From the NCBI RefSeq assembly GCF_036924715.1, contig NZ_JAZHSB010000001.1:4641001-4705000 (forward strand): a stretch of 64,000 nt of DNA, in the 5' to 3' direction. This stretch comes from Bradyrhizobium sp. AZCC 1721. GTDB lineage: Bacteria > Pseudomonadota > Alphaproteobacteria > Rhizobiales > Xanthobacteraceae. Made by a program: the position numbers and the translations under genes. Positions 26,462 through 36,092 of this stretch are shown in pieces. The stretch's first letter is position 1. Every line of letters begins with the position of its first letter. Under the pieces are notes generated by a model, which saw nothing but the letters and a program-made list of their open reading frames with translations, made no database searches and was not told the DNA's origin.

Positions 26462-26481
26462 GCAGGGGCCGAATCCCCTGC
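26462..26481 (+). promoter_or_regulatory. Leader hairpin upstream of thrS
   Basis: GCAGGGG-CCGAAT-CCCCTGC, a perfect 7-bp stem with 6-nt loop, about 60 bp before the thrS ATG. No U-run follows, so it is not a simple terminator. A role in thrS leader control is possible but unproven. The remainder of the 296-bp gap shows no gene. Confidence 0.3.
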
Positions 26482-26542
26482 TATACCGCTGCTTTCCCGC
26501 TTACCTGCGCTCGTTCGCAGGAGTGAGCTTTAGGAGACGCCA

Positions 26543-28588
26543 ATGCCTGACAGCAATGCACCCGCATCGGGGTTCCAATTTGGCCTTGCGAATTTGAAAC
26601 CGGCCGAACCCGTGCAAAAAATCACCCTCACCTTCCCCGACGGCGCGAAGCGCGATTTCGCCAAGGACACCACCGGGCTCGACGTCGCCAAGGGTATATC
26701 GCCCTCGCTCGCCAAGCGCACGGTCGCGATGGCGCTGGACGGCGTGGTCGCCGATCTCAACGATCCGATTTCGCACGATGCGAAGATCGAACTCATCAGC
26801 CGTGAAGACCCGCGCGCGCTCGAACTGATCCGGCACGACTGCGCGCATGTGCTGGCCGAAGCGGTGCAGTCGCTGTGGCCGGGCACGCAGGTCACGATCG
26901 GCCCGGTGATCGAGAACGGTTTCTATTACGACTTCTTCCGCAACGAGCCGTTCACGCCGGAAGATTTCGCGGCGATCGAAAAGCGGATGCGCGAGATCAT
27001 CGCGCGCGACAAGCCCTTCACGAAGGAAGTCTGGGATCGCGAAAAGACCAAGCAGGTGTTCCGCGACAAAGGCGAGGCCTTCAAGGTCGAGCTGGTCGAC
27101 ACCATTCCCGGCGACGAGCCCATAAAAATCTATTTCCAGGGCGACTGGTTCGACCTGTGCCGCGGCCCGCATATGAGTTCGACCGGCAAGATCGGCAACG
27201 CCTTCAAGCTGATGAAGGTGGCGGGCGCCTATTGGCGCGGCGATGCCAACAACCCGATGCTGACGCGCATCTACGGCACGGCATTCGCCAGGCAGGAAGA
27301 GCTCGATACTTACCTCAAGCAGATCGAGGAAGCCGAGAAGCGCGACCACCGCAAGCTCGGCCGCGAGCTCGATCTGTTCCACTTCCAGGAAGAAGGCCCC
27401 GGCGTGGTGTTCTGGCACCCGAAGGGCTGGACCATTTTCCAGGCGCTGATTGCCTATATGCGCCGCCGCCTGACCGGCGACTACGACGAGGTTAACGCGC
27501 CGCAGATCCTCGACAAGGTGCTGTGGGAAACCTCGGGTCACTGGGACTGGTACCGCGAGAACATGTTCGCGGCACAATCGGCCGGCGACGAGGCGGAGGA
27601 TAAGCGCTGGTTTGCGCTGAAGCCGATGAACTGTCCCGGCCATGTTCAGATCTTCAAGCACGGGCTGAAGAGCTATCGCGACCTGCCGCTACGCCTTGCG
27701 GAGTTTGGTGTGGTGCATCGCTATGAGCCCTCGGGGGCGATGCACGGCCTGATGCGCGTGCGCGGTTTTACGCAAGACGACGCACATGTCTTCTGCACCG
27801 AAGCCCAACTCGCCGAGGAGTGCCTCAAGATCAACGACCTGATCCTGTCGACCTACGCCGATTTCGGCTTCGAAGGCGAGCTCACGGTCAAGCTCTCGAC
27901 CCGGCCGGAAAAGCGCGTCGGCACCGACGAGATGTGGGATCATGCCGAGCGCGTGATGGCCACCGTGCTGGCGGAAATTCAGGCCGGCGGCAGCAACCGC
28001 ATCAAGACCGCGATCAACCCTGGCGAAGGCGCGTTCTACGGGCCGAAGTTCGAATATGTGCTGCGCGACGCCATCGGCCGCGACTGGCAATGCGGCACCA
28101 CGCAGGTCGACTTCAACCTGCCCGAACGGTTCGGCGCGTTCTACATCGATGCCGACGGCTCGAAGAAGGCGCCGGTGATGGTGCATCGCGCGATCTGCGG
28201 CTCGATGGAGCGTTTCATCGGCATCCTGATCGAGCACTTTGCCGGCAATTTCCCGCTCTGGCTGGCGCCCACCCAAGTTGTGGTGACGACCATCACCTCC
28301 GAAGGCGACGAATACGCCAAGGTGGTCGCGGCTGCCGCACGAAGGGCCGGCTTGCGCGTCGAGATCGACCTGCGCAACGAGAAGATCAATTACAAGGTCC
28401 GCGAGCACTCGCTGGCGAAGATCCCTGCCCTGCTCGTCGTCGGCAAGAAGGAAGCCGAGACCCATTCGGTCTCGATCCGCCGGCTCGGCAGCGACGGGCA
28501 GAAGGTGATGCCGACCGACGAGGCGCTGGCCGCCCTCGTCGAGGAAGCAACGCCGCCGGACGTGAAGCGGATGCGGGCGGCCGCCTGA
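26543..28588 (+). CDS. thrS: Threonyl-tRNA synthetase
   Basis: 681 residues, standard length. Attaches threonine to tRNA-Thr. Order: TGS domain (about 25-85), editing domain with the zinc-like motif H-D-C-A-H-V-L-A-E-A, the class II catalytic core with motif 2 V-H-R-Y-E-P-S-G and R-V-R-G-F-T-Q-D-D-A-H, the zinc Cys in P-M-N-C-P-G-H, motif 3 near A-P-V-M-V-H-R-A-I-C-G-S, and the anticodon-binding C-terminus. An AGGAG ribosome site precedes ATG 26543. A clear hairpin follows the stop. Confidence 0.97.
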   Translation: MPDSNAPASGFQFGLANLKPAEPVQKITLTFPDGAKRDFAKDTTGLDVAKGISPSLAKRTVAMALDGVVADLNDPISHDAKIELISREDPRALELIRHDCAHVLAEAVQSLWPGTQVTIGPVIENGFYYDFFRNEPFTPEDFAAIEKRMREIIARDKPFTKEVWDREKTKQVFRDKGEAFKVELVDTIPGDEPIKIYFQGDWFDLCRGPHMSSTGKIGNAFKLMKVAGAYWRGDANNPMLTRIYGTAFARQEELDTYLKQIEEAEKRDHRKLGRELDLFHFQEEGPGVVFWHPKGWTIFQALIAYMRRRLTGDYDEVNAPQILDKVLWETSGHWDWYRENMFAAQSAGDEAEDKRWFALKPMNCPGHVQIFKHGLKSYRDLPLRLAEFGVVHRYEPSGAMHGLMRVRGFTQDDAHVFCTEAQLAEECLKINDLILSTYADFGFEGELTVKLSTRPEKRVGTDEMWDHAERVMATVLAEIQAGGSNRIKTAINPGEGAFYGPKFEYVLRDAIGRDWQCGTTQVDFNLPERFGAFYIDADGSKKAPVMVHRAICGSMERFIGILIEHFAGNFPLWLAPTQVVVTTITSEGDEYAKVVAAAARRAGLRVEIDLRNEKINYKVREHSLAKIPALLVVGKKEAETHSVSIRRLGSDGQKVMPTDEALAALVEEATPPDVKRMRAAA

Positions 28589-28621
28589 TCATAATCGGTC
28601 TAAATCGGCTTCCGCTGAAGC

Positions 28622-28648
28622 GGCTGTGCCACTATCTCTGGCACAGCC
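28622..28648 (+). terminator. Hairpin after thrS, possible terminator
   Basis: Perfect 9-bp stem GGCTGTGCC / GGCACAGCC with 9-nt loop, 33 bp after the thrS stop. The following run is only ATTTCC, so termination may be partial, allowing readthrough into the nitroreductase gene. Confidence 0.45.
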
Positions 28649-28670
28649 ATTTCCGACGAAAGAGACCCTT

Positions 28671-29234
28671 GTGCCCGACGCCCTTGAACTCCTGAAGATC
28701 CGCCGCTCGGTAAAGCCCCGCGAGATGAGCGGGCCCGGCCCGACGCCAAGCGAACTCGAGACTATTCTGACCATCGGCGCGCGGGTGCCGGACCACGGCA
28801 AGCTGACGCCCTGGCGCTTCATCGTGTTCGAGGGCGACGGGCGCCTTCGCGCAGGCGAGGTCATCGCCACGGTGTTTGAACGTAAAAATCCGTCGGCGCC
28901 GGCTGCCGATATCGAGATCGAGAAGCGCCGGCTGATGGACGCGCCGCTGGTGATCGGTGTGGTCAGTTTCACCAGGCCGCATCCAAAAGTACCGCCCCTG
29001 GAGCAGGAGCTGTCCGCCGGCGCCAGCGCGATGAACATTGTCAACGCCGCCACCGCGCTCGGTTACGGCGCCTGCTGGCTGACCGGCTGGTTCGCGTTCG
29101 ACCGCGACGTGCTCGACGGGCTCGGATTGAAGGCGGACGAAAAACTCGCCGGCTTCATCCATATCGGCACACCGTCGAAACCGGTCGAAGATCGCCCTCG
29201 CCCGGCGCTGTCCGAAATCGTGACGCGGTTTTAG
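28671..29234 (+). CDS. Nitroreductase family protein
   Basis: 187 residues from GTG 28671; the upstream open frame crosses the thrS hairpin. FMN-binding nitroreductase fold: L-K-I-R-R-S-V-K at the N-terminus (phosphate-binding R-R-S), A-R-V-P-D-H-G-K-L-T-P-W-R-F (the P-x-H/S-x-x-x-P-W-R-F motif), and A-S-A-M-N-I-V-N-A-A-T-A-L-G-Y-G-A-C-W. Such enzymes reduce nitro or quinone substrates with NAD(P)H. The YdjA-like short subgroup is likely. It ends two bases before the convergent GGDEF-EAL gene end. Confidence 0.85.
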   Translation: MPDALELLKIRRSVKPREMSGPGPTPSELETILTIGARVPDHGKLTPWRFIVFEGDGRLRAGEVIATVFERKNPSAPAADIEIEKRRLMDAPLVIGVVSFTRPHPKVPPLEQELSAGASAMNIVNAATALGYGACWLTGWFAFDRDVLDGLGLKADEKLAGFIHIGTPSKPVEDRPRPALSEIVTRF

Positions 29235-29236
29235 GC

Positions 29237-31720
29237 CTAGGCAGCCCTCGAGGCGCGGGCGCCAAAATCGGACAGCAATGCCTCGAGCTCGGATGCCGGC
29301 TTCGCCGCGCTGAACAGAAAACCCTGCACCTCGTTGCAGCCTTCGGCGCGCAGCCAGTCGAGCTGGTCCATGGTCTCGACGCCTTCCGCTGTCGTCGTGA
29401 TGTTCAAGCTGCGCCCGAGGCCGGAGATTGCGCGTACGATCGCGACACAGTCGGTCCGCTGGGCGAGGTCTTTCACGAATGAGCGATCAATCTTGATCTT
29501 GTCGAATGGAAAACTCCGCAAGTAGCTCAGGCTCGAATAACCGGTGCCGAAATCGTCCATGGATATGCTGACGCCGAGCTCGCGAAGCTGATGCAGGATC
29601 GCAAGATTGGCTTCGGTCTCGGCCAAAAAGACCGACTCGGTGATTTCGAGTTCGAGCCGCCGCGGCGACAGACCTGAATGCGCCAGCGCCGAAATCACCG
29701 CCTGAACCAGGTTGCGGCTGCGGAACTGGACCGGCGACAGGTTGACGGCGACCTTGATGTCTTCCGGCCAGTTCGCAGCTTCGGAACAGGCCTCGCGCAG
29801 CACCCACTCGCCCAGCGCCACGATCAATCCGATATCTTCGGCGACCGGAATGAAATCGGCCGGCGAGATCATGCCCTTTTCCGGACTGCGCCAGCGCAAC
29901 AGCGATTCGAAACCGCTGATACGGTTGGCGGCAATATCCACCAGCGGCTGATAGTGCAGTTCGAATTCGCCGCTCGCGAAGGCGCGACGCAGGTCGCGCT
30001 CCATGTCGCGGCGCTTCTGTGCCTGGCGGTCCATCTCGCGCTCGAAGAAGCGATGAACGTTGCCGCCATCCGATTTCGCCCGATAGAGCGCCATGTCGGC
30101 GTTGCGCATCAATTCCTCGCAGCTTGCACCATCGCCGGGCGACAGCGCGATGCCGACGCTGGCACCGATGACGACCTCGATACCATCGAGGTCGTAGGGC
30201 GCGCTCAACACACCGATCAGTCGGTCGGCAAAGTCGCTCACCTCGTTCGGCGACACCTCCGAGACCATCACGATGGCGAACTCGTCGCCGCCGAGCCGGG
30301 CGACGAGATTGTCGCCACGAACCTCGGACTTCAGCCGCTCGGCTACCGCCTTCAACAGACGATCGCCCATTGGATGGCCGAATGAATCGTTGACGTTCTT
30401 GAACAGGTCGAGATCGACGCACAGCACCGCCACGCGCCTGTTGCCGGACGCCGCCCGTTCGAGCGCCCGGCGGAGGCGCTCCTGATAGAAGTCGCGGTTC
30501 GGCAGGTTGGTCAGGCCGTCGTGATGGGCCATGTGGGCGATCCGCGCCTCCGCCGCGCGGCGCTCTGTAATATCAACCGCGGCCACCAGATAGCCGTCGT
30601 GTCCGTCGAAGGCGACGCGCCGTCCGAACGTCAGCACGTGGATTTCGCTGCCGTCGGCCTTGAGATGCCGCCAGTCGCGGCTCGAATTGTAGATGTCGCC
30701 GAGCTGCCGCAGCGCCTGGCTGTGGCTGGCCCATTCGTCCTCCGGCCAGATCTGGCGAAGCTGCATCTGCAGGAACGTCTCGCGCGGGTAGCCGTAATGG
30801 CGCACGGCCGCGTCGTTGACATTCAAGAACCGGGTCGTTTCGGCGTCAAACACCCACATCGGCATCGGATTGTTGTCAAACAGCAGGCGGAACGAAACCT
30901 CGCGTCGCTTCAGCGCCGTGACGTCGGAGACCGTCAACGAAAGCATGTCGCCGAACGCCGTCACGCCCAGTCGCAGGCAGCGGTCCTCACCATCGATTTC
31001 GATCTGATCGCCATTGCCGCTGACGACGATGTCGCGCAGACGCTCGGTCACCTCCGGCGCGCATAACAGGTTTCCGCCCGCGGCAAGCCGTCGCCATAAC
31101 AACTCCGTCGACGGCTGCCGCAGCAGTCGCGCGGCGCCCTGATTAAGATGGACGATCTGGAAATCGGACGGCTGCCCGTCCGCATCGCGAACAGCCGCCA
31201 GCGATAGCACGCCCTCGTCGGTCGCTGAGAAGATCGTGTCCAGCAGATTGAATTGCGCATCGCGCTCGTTGACATAGGTCCCGATCAGGGTACCGCCCCA
31301 GCGCGACAACGTCGGGAGCGCCAGCACATCATAGGTCCTAACCAGACCGTCGCGCACGCAATGCGCCGTGGCGAGGTACGGGCGGCAGTTCTGCAGCGCG
31401 TTGGATGCCGCCTCGCCGAGCGCGGTCGCGCAATCCGGCGGCAATGCACTTAAGGAAATGTCCCAGCGATCATCATTCAGCCATTGCTGGACGTAGCGGC
31501 CGGTGTGCGAGACGGAAAGCGTGTCGTTGTCGTTCCGAAGCAGCACGACGTGATCCGCCAGCCGGCCGAGGCTGCCGAGCATGACGTCTTCATAGCGTGG
31601 CAGCTTCTCGCCCGGACGCAATGCAGCCTGCCATTTGCGCTTCAGGACCGGGACGTCGGCGAACATCTCGGTGTTGAATTTTTCTGACGACTTTTTCGAT
31701 GATCTGTTGGCCGCAACCAT
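29237..31720 (-). CDS. PAS-GGDEF-EAL cyclic-di-GMP signalling protein
   Basis: 827 residues from ATG 31720 (GGGGCAGG upstream); the frame extends to a GTG at 31741. Residues 1-270 form a sensory region with a PAS-like fold (Y-V-Q-Q-W-L-N-D-D-R, then a second segment at about 160-270). A clear PAS domain follows at 280-400 (N-P-M-P-M-W-V-F-D). The GGDEF domain has an intact active site, R-L-G-G-D-E-F-A. The phosphodiesterase domain reads E-S-L in place of E-A-L but keeps E-I-T-E-S, D-D-F-G-T-G-Y-S and E-G-V-E-T. Both activities are therefore possible. Cytosolic, no membrane helix. Confidence 0.9.
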   Translation of the reverse strand: MVAANRSSKKSSEKFNTEMFADVPVLKRKWQAALRPGEKLPRYEDVMLGSLGRLADHVVLLRNDNDTLSVSHTGRYVQQWLNDDRWDISLSALPPDCATALGEAASNALQNCRPYLATAHCVRDGLVRTYDVLALPTLSRWGGTLIGTYVNERDAQFNLLDTIFSATDEGVLSLAAVRDADGQPSDFQIVHLNQGAARLLRQPSTELLWRRLAAGGNLLCAPEVTERLRDIVVSGNGDQIEIDGEDRCLRLGVTAFGDMLSLTVSDVTALKRREVSFRLLFDNNPMPMWVFDAETTRFLNVNDAAVRHYGYPRETFLQMQLRQIWPEDEWASHSQALRQLGDIYNSSRDWRHLKADGSEIHVLTFGRRVAFDGHDGYLVAAVDITERRAAEARIAHMAHHDGLTNLPNRDFYQERLRRALERAASGNRRVAVLCVDLDLFKNVNDSFGHPMGDRLLKAVAERLKSEVRGDNLVARLGGDEFAIVMVSEVSPNEVSDFADRLIGVLSAPYDLDGIEVVIGASVGIALSPGDGASCEELMRNADMALYRAKSDGGNVHRFFEREMDRQAQKRRDMERDLRRAFASGEFELHYQPLVDIAANRISGFESLLRWRSPEKGMISPADFIPVAEDIGLIVALGEWVLREACSEAANWPEDIKVAVNLSPVQFRSRNLVQAVISALAHSGLSPRRLELEITESVFLAETEANLAILHQLRELGVSISMDDFGTGYSSLSYLRSFPFDKIKIDRSFVKDLAQRTDCVAIVRAISGLGRSLNITTTAEGVETMDQLDWLRAEGCNEVQGFLFSAAKPASELEALLSDFGARASRAA

Positions 31721-31970
31721 AACCTGCCCCGCTACGCGCACTCAGTCCCCGGGCATCCAATGCAGCCGGGTTTAAGGCTATGTAAAAATGGCGGCGGCGG
31801 TACGCCGATATGGCGATTATGACAGTTCTAAGTTGTGCGATGGTTAGTGCGCATTAGAGACTATGACAGCCAAATGCGCAGGCCTGCTTAACTGCCGCGT
31901 TTCTTCACGCGAACCGGAAATACCTTCGGATCAAGTCCGAGGGTATGCTTTCGCTCGAAAAGGCTATGGT

Positions 31971-33050
31971 CTAGCGCGCCACGACCTCGACCTCGCCGTC
32001 GACGCCGTTGACGACGTTGAAGGAGCGCTCGAACACCTTGCCTTCGTTCTTGGCAATCGCCCGATACTCGCCTTCGGACAGCACCACGCGCGGAAACGCG
32101 CCGATCGATTCCTTGATGACGTCGCCGCCTGGCGTGATCACCGACCATGCGGTGTTGGCGAGAGCCTCGCCGCCCCTGTCGCTGACCAGTTTCAGCGTAA
32201 TCACCGCCGCGCGGTGGGAGACGGTCACGTCCGTCAGCTTGCTGGCCTGGACGCGGATGTCGGAACGCACCACCGAATTGGCGTCGCCATAGTTGGAGAT
32301 GATGTAGTAGGTGCCCTCCGGCAGCAGCGCGACGTCGCCCGCGGCGACGTTCGGAAGCAATGGGGTGCGTTCGGAGCCTTCGAATTGGCTGCCCTTGTAG
32401 ATCGCGAACGAGATCTGGTTCGGGGGAATCTTGCTGGTGCCGACGCGGCCTTCGATGCGCAGTCCGCCGGCCGGAAGCACGAAAGCCACGCGGTCCGTCT
32501 CTGCTTTCAGGCTCACCGCCCGCACCGCGCTGACCAGGCCGAGAGCCACATGGACGACGTAATTGCCGGGCGGCAGCACGATGTTCGGAGTCGCGCCGCG
32601 CTCCTCGCGGATCAGCTTGAACGTGCCGGTATCGTCGGGCTTGTCGGCAAATACCCGCCACACCAGTCCGCCGTTGATGACAGGCAGATCCTTGCCGTAG
32701 CGCGCCGTCAGCGATAGCACCCCCTGACCTGCAGTGGCCGCACCCGGCGGCGGTACCACCGGCGGCACGGCGGTGACTTGTGGCTGAACGATGGTCGGCT
32801 GGTTCAGCGGCGCGGGAAGCGGTGGAATCGCCCCCGTCCCCGATGGCGGCGCCAGATTCATGGCAGGCCCGGTCTGAGTGTCCGGAACCACGGCGGGCGG
32901 CACCGGTGGCGGGCGGTCCGAGAACCACTGGGCCGAAACCGGGGCTGGAAGAAGCAAAGCAACCAGCGTGAAGGCGACGCCCAGCGCCGGAAAAGGCCAT
33001 CTGCCCCGCCCGTATCCTGCGATACCGTTGCCGCCCGAAATCATCGCCAT
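31971..33050 (-). CDS. Exported Pro-rich protein with beta-sandwich repeats
   Basis: 359 residues from ATG 33050 (MAMISGGNGIAGYG). The much longer open frame to 34274 is antisense to the patatin gene and is rejected. A signal peptide (about 18-42, ending P-V-S-A-Q) is followed by a Pro-rich linker (P-P-P-V-P-P, P-P-V-V-P-P-P). Three similar beta-rich segments follow, each with a G-x-Y motif: L-P-P-G-N-Y-V-V-H, L-P-E-G-T-Y-Y-I-I and L-S-E-G-E-Y-R-A-I. This resembles carboxypeptidase-regulatory-like or PEGA-type domains. Probably periplasmic; function unknown. Confidence 0.7.
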   Translation of the reverse strand: MAMISGGNGIAGYGRGRWPFPALGVAFTLVALLLPAPVSAQWFSDRPPPVPPAVVPDTQTGPAMNLAPPSGTGAIPPLPAPLNQPTIVQPQVTAVPPVVPPPGAATAGQGVLSLTARYGKDLPVINGGLVWRVFADKPDDTGTFKLIREERGATPNIVLPPGNYVVHVALGLVSAVRAVSLKAETDRVAFVLPAGGLRIEGRVGTSKIPPNQISFAIYKGSQFEGSERTPLLPNVAAGDVALLPEGTYYIISNYGDANSVVRSDIRVQASKLTDVTVSHRAAVITLKLVSDRGGEALANTAWSVITPGGDVIKESIGAFPRVVLSEGEYRAIAKNEGKVFERSFNVVNGVDGEVEVVAR

Positions 33051-33278
33051 GCTTTTCACTGAAAACGCGGCAAATTCAAGCCTTCGTGGCCGAAGTTTGG
33101 CGAGGCGCTTGCTAGCGGAACCCGCACCGGCACCCGATGTTAATGCAGCGGTCGTGGTCCAGTCACATTCCCTGCCTAGGCCGGCATTCGCCGGGCATAA
33201 ACCATGCATCCGGAATTGGAATGGACAATTCTGGCGCGGCAGCGCCGCGGCGGTTATCGTTGAAGCCGGAGGGCTTGC

Positions 33279-34334
33279 GTGTTGGATAGCTGGATGGGCC
33301 GCGGCCAAAAAGGCTCCGGTGCCGACGACAAGGTAGGGCTCGGCAGTATCCGCCGGCCGGTGATCGGACTGGCGCTGGGTGGCGGCGCCGCACGCGGCTT
33401 TGCCCATATCGGCATCGTCCGGACGCTGGTGGCTCACGGAATCATGCCCAACGTCGTGGTGGGAACCTCGATCGGGGCCGTAGTCGGCGGCGCTTTTGCT
33501 GCCGGACATCTCGACACGCTGGAAGAATGGGCACGCAGCCTGCAGCCGCGAACGGTCCTCTCCTATCTCGATATCCGCCTGAACGGTTCGGGCCTGATCG
33601 GCGGCGCCAAGCTTGCGGCCCAATTGGAGGCGGCGCTCGGCCAAAGCCTGATCGAGGATCTGCCGGTGAAATTTGCCACCGTCGCGACCGAAGTGCGCAC
33701 CGGCCACGAAATCTGGCTGACCCATGGCCCAATGGTGGACGCGATGCGTGCCTCCTACGCGCTGCCGGGAATATTCTCGCCGATCCTGGTTGGCGACCGC
33801 TGGCTGGTTGACGGTGCCCTGGTCAATCCGGTGCCGGTGTCGGCGGCGCGCGCGCTCGGCGCGGAAATCGTGATCGCTGCCAATCTCTCCAGCGATGTCT
33901 TCGCGCACGCCACGACGATCTATTCCCACGGCCAGACGGCTGGCGTTTCGGTATCGGTGATGCCGGAAGCGCTGCCCGAACCCGGGCCGCGCAAACGCGG
34001 CATCGGAAAGTTCTTCTCCGCCGAGCGCACGATGAAGCGTGAATTCTTCGGTGGCGGGGGACGGCCGGGCATCTCCTCGGTCATGGTCGATGCTTTCAAC
34101 ATCATGCAGGACCGCATCACCCGCGCTCGGCTTGCCGGCGATCCGCCGGACCTCCTGATCTCGCCCCGCGTCGGCAAGATCGGCTGGTTCGATTTTCATC
34201 GCGCTGACGATCTGATCGCCCACGGCGTGAAAGCGGCCGAGCGGGCGATCGATTCGATCCAGGAGGCGATCCATATCCTCGCGCCGCCGCAGATCGAAGC
34301 CGAGAAGGCGCTCGAAAAGCCTGACAAGGAATAG
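33279..34334 (+). CDS. Patatin-like phospholipase (RssA-type)
   Basis: 351 residues with a GTG start placed 5 nt after a strong GGAGGG ribosome site. The patatin fold is clear: oxyanion loop L-A-L-G-G-G-A-A-R-G-F-A-H-I-G, nucleophile G-T-S-I-G-A-V-V-G-G and catalytic Asp in L-V-D-G-A-L-V-N-P-V-P. Such enzymes hydrolyse acyl lipids. The C-terminus extends about 100 residues beyond the core. Monocistronic, convergent with the CBS gene. Confidence 0.9.
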   Translation: MLDSWMGRGQKGSGADDKVGLGSIRRPVIGLALGGGAARGFAHIGIVRTLVAHGIMPNVVVGTSIGAVVGGAFAAGHLDTLEEWARSLQPRTVLSYLDIRLNGSGLIGGAKLAAQLEAALGQSLIEDLPVKFATVATEVRTGHEIWLTHGPMVDAMRASYALPGIFSPILVGDRWLVDGALVNPVPVSAARALGAEIVIAANLSSDVFAHATTIYSHGQTAGVSVSVMPEALPEPGPRKRGIGKFFSAERTMKREFFGGGGRPGISSVMVDAFNIMQDRITRARLAGDPPDLLISPRVGKIGWFDFHRADDLIAHGVKAAERAIDSIQEAIHILAPPQIEAEKALEKPDKE

Positions 34335-34407
34335 CGTAGCTTTCTCAAGCGAAGCTTGCCCGCGGACGTGATCCGAGGGTCACGCCAAGAAAACGCGTCA
34401 AAAAAGC

Positions 34408-34836
34408 TCACGCCGTCTTGATGTAGTCGCGCAGCGCTTCCTGCTCGGCCTCATATTCCTGGACACGGCGCTTGACGATGTCACCGATCGATATCAGGCC
34501 AACCACCTTGCCGTCCTCGATAACGGGCAGATGCCTGAACTTACCGAGCGTCATCATTTCCATGATCCCCGCGACGGTGTCGGACTGCCGGCAACTCACG
34601 ACCTTGCTCGTCATGACCTCGCTGACCGGCTCCTCGAGCACTCTGGCGCCGCGCTCGCCCAACACGCGGACAATGTCGCGCTCCGAAAGGATCCCCTCCA
34701 CACGTCCCTGGTTCATCACCAGCACGGCGCCGATCTTGCGTTCGCCAAGGATCTTGATCGCGGCCGAAAGCTTGGCATCCGGCTCGATGCTCGTGATCTG
34801 ATGGCCCTTGGTGTCGAGAATTGAACGTACCGTCAT
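34408..34836 (-). CDS. CBS domain protein
   Basis: 142 residues from ATG 34836, preceded by AGGGAGG; the frame to 34893 has no better site. Two tandem CBS motifs: residues 8-65 (I-G-A-V-L-V-M-N-Q-G-R-V-E-G-I-L-S-E-R-D) and 75-130 (R-H-L-P-V-I-E-D-G-K-V-V-G-L-I-S-I-G-D). CBS pairs bind adenine nucleotides and act as sensors. Stand-alone two-CBS proteins are common in this group; the target is unknown. Confidence 0.88.
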   Translation of the reverse strand: MTVRSILDTKGHQITSIEPDAKLSAAIKILGERKIGAVLVMNQGRVEGILSERDIVRVLGERGARVLEEPVSEVMTSKVVSCRQSDTVAGIMEMMTLGKFRHLPVIEDGKVVGLISIGDIVKRRVQEYEAEQEALRDYIKTA

Positions 34837-35024
34837 TGTCGCCTCCCTGAATCCGTTCGTGCCCAAGGGGCCGGACTTGCCGTGAGTCTTCAATCAACAG
34901 TTCCGCGCCGGTTTCGTTTCAGGGCGCAGTTTGCACGCGCGGCTGTCATCCATGGCAGCGGCATTGGCTTGCGTTACAACCAGTGCGGATGATGAATGAA
35001 ATCGGCCCTCGCCGCAAGCGGCGA

Positions 35025-35906
35025 TCAGACGCGGCCAGACTCGTCCGGCCATGAAGCATCCGCGGCATGCGGCGTCGCACGCGGTACCGGATCGAACAGC
35101 GAAAACAGCATCAAGCCGGCGAGAAATCCGCCGATATGCGCCTGCCAGGCAACGCTGGCGCCTTCGGCGCCGATCGAAATCGACCCAAGGCCGAAGATGA
35201 TGTTGACGCCGAACCACACCGCCAGAAATCCGAGCACGCGCGCGTTGCGCAACGCCCGGGAAAGCGACAACGCCGGAACCTTCGCGGCGGCGTCCGCATC
35301 GCCCCGGTGGAACGAAAGAAAACTTCCCCGCACGAAGGCAAAGCGGATGGCGGCGGCCATCGCGCCGGATACCGAGGCCGAGGCGCCGATCATTGGCGCG
35401 ATCGTGTGTTCATGGGTGACGAGATGCGCCAGGGCGCCCGCCGCGGCCGTCACCGCCATGAAGACGAAGAACCTGACGGCACCGAACCGGCGCGCCAGCG
35501 CGCTACCGAACGGCAACAGCCACAACAGGTTGAACCCGATATGGCTGAGATTGGCATGCAGCAGCGAATAGGTGACGAAGGTCCATATCTTGGCGCCGGC
35601 CCCGCCGGGAAAGGTGATGTTGATGTTGAGTAAGGTGGAATCGTAGCGCTTCGGAATGAAGCCGAAGACGTCGATGGTCCAGTTCTCCAGTTCAACCGGC
35701 AGCAGCACCCGCAAATGAATCGCAGCGATCAGCGCGATATAGGCCGTGAGCGCGCCTGGTAGCGTCAAGATCGGCTCGTGCGGGGCGTCCGGCGGCCCGA
35801 CCGGGGATGAGTAAGACTGGGATTCCAAGGGGTCCAGGACCTTAGCTGGCGGCTTCGAGTCGTATGGGCCCAGATAGGCGGCTTTGCCCGCCCTGTGCAA
35901 GTGCAC
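35025..35906 (-). CDS. Rhomboid family intramembrane serine protease
   Basis: 293 residues if GTG 35906 is used; no strong ribosome site is seen and a start further in is possible. Six membrane helices. The catalytic Ser is in G-A-S-A-S-V-S-G-A-M (G-x-S type) and the His in W-Q-A-H-I-G-G-F-L-A-G. Upstream helices contain H-A-N-L-S-H-I-G-F-N-L-L-W-L. A pair of Tyr/Pro-rich segments precedes the first helix. Cleaves membrane proteins within the bilayer. It starts 15 bp from a 125-bp intergenic repeat. Confidence 0.88.
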   Translation of the reverse strand: MHLHRAGKAAYLGPYDSKPPAKVLDPLESQSYSSPVGPPDAPHEPILTLPGALTAYIALIAAIHLRVLLPVELENWTIDVFGFIPKRYDSTLLNINITFPGGAGAKIWTFVTYSLLHANLSHIGFNLLWLLPFGSALARRFGAVRFFVFMAVTAAAGALAHLVTHEHTIAPMIGASASVSGAMAAAIRFAFVRGSFLSFHRGDADAAAKVPALSLSRALRNARVLGFLAVWFGVNIIFGLGSISIGAEGASVAWQAHIGGFLAGLMLFSLFDPVPRATPHAADASWPDESGRV

Positions 35907-35920
35907 AATCGCAGCTATCC

Positions 35921-36045
35921 GTGTCCCGGACGCGGCGCGGCGCTCCTCGGAGGTGCGACGCAGAGCCGGGACCCACCATGCAGTCTGTTTGGGTCCTGGC
36001 CCTGAGGCGCACCGCTAAAGGGGCGCTGCGTTGCGTCCGGGACAC
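35921..36045. repeat. 125-bp palindromic intergenic repeat
   Basis: Starts GTGTCCCGGACGC and ends with its inverse GCGTCCGGGACAC, with inner AGCCGGGACCCACCATG and TTTGGGTCCTGGCCCTGAGG segments. A third repeat family in the window, again resembling Bradyrhizobium intergenic repeats. It separates the rhomboid gene from a minus-strand terminator. Confidence 0.75.
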
Positions 36046-36052
36046 GAGCCTG

Positions 36053-36092
36053 CAAAAAGAAAAAAGGGAGAGCTCTGAGAAAGCTCTCCCTT
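36053..36092 (-). terminator. Strong minus-strand terminator without an obvious gene
   Basis: Perfect 11-bp stem (36064-36074 with 36082-36092) and 7-nt loop, followed on the minus strand by TTTTTTCTTTTT. No recognisable protein gene on that strand lies within 300 bp upstream; the next gene to the right is on the plus strand. It may end an unannotated RNA (see findings). The gap 36093-36263 holds a C-rich motif and otherwise nothing I recognise. Confidence 0.75.

Noticed and set aside
26300..26542. T-box or riboswitch in the thrS leader
   Set aside because: Only one 7-bp hairpin is visible; no T-box sequence or antiterminator pairing was found, and T-boxes are not expected in alphaproteobacteria.
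27689..28465. 258-residue open frame antisense to thrS
   Set aside because: No motif; thrS is unambiguous on the plus strand.
33051..34274. 408-codon upstream extension of the exported beta-sandwich protein
   Set aside because: It is antisense to the patatin gene with intact catalytic motifs; a signal peptide begins at 33050 instead.
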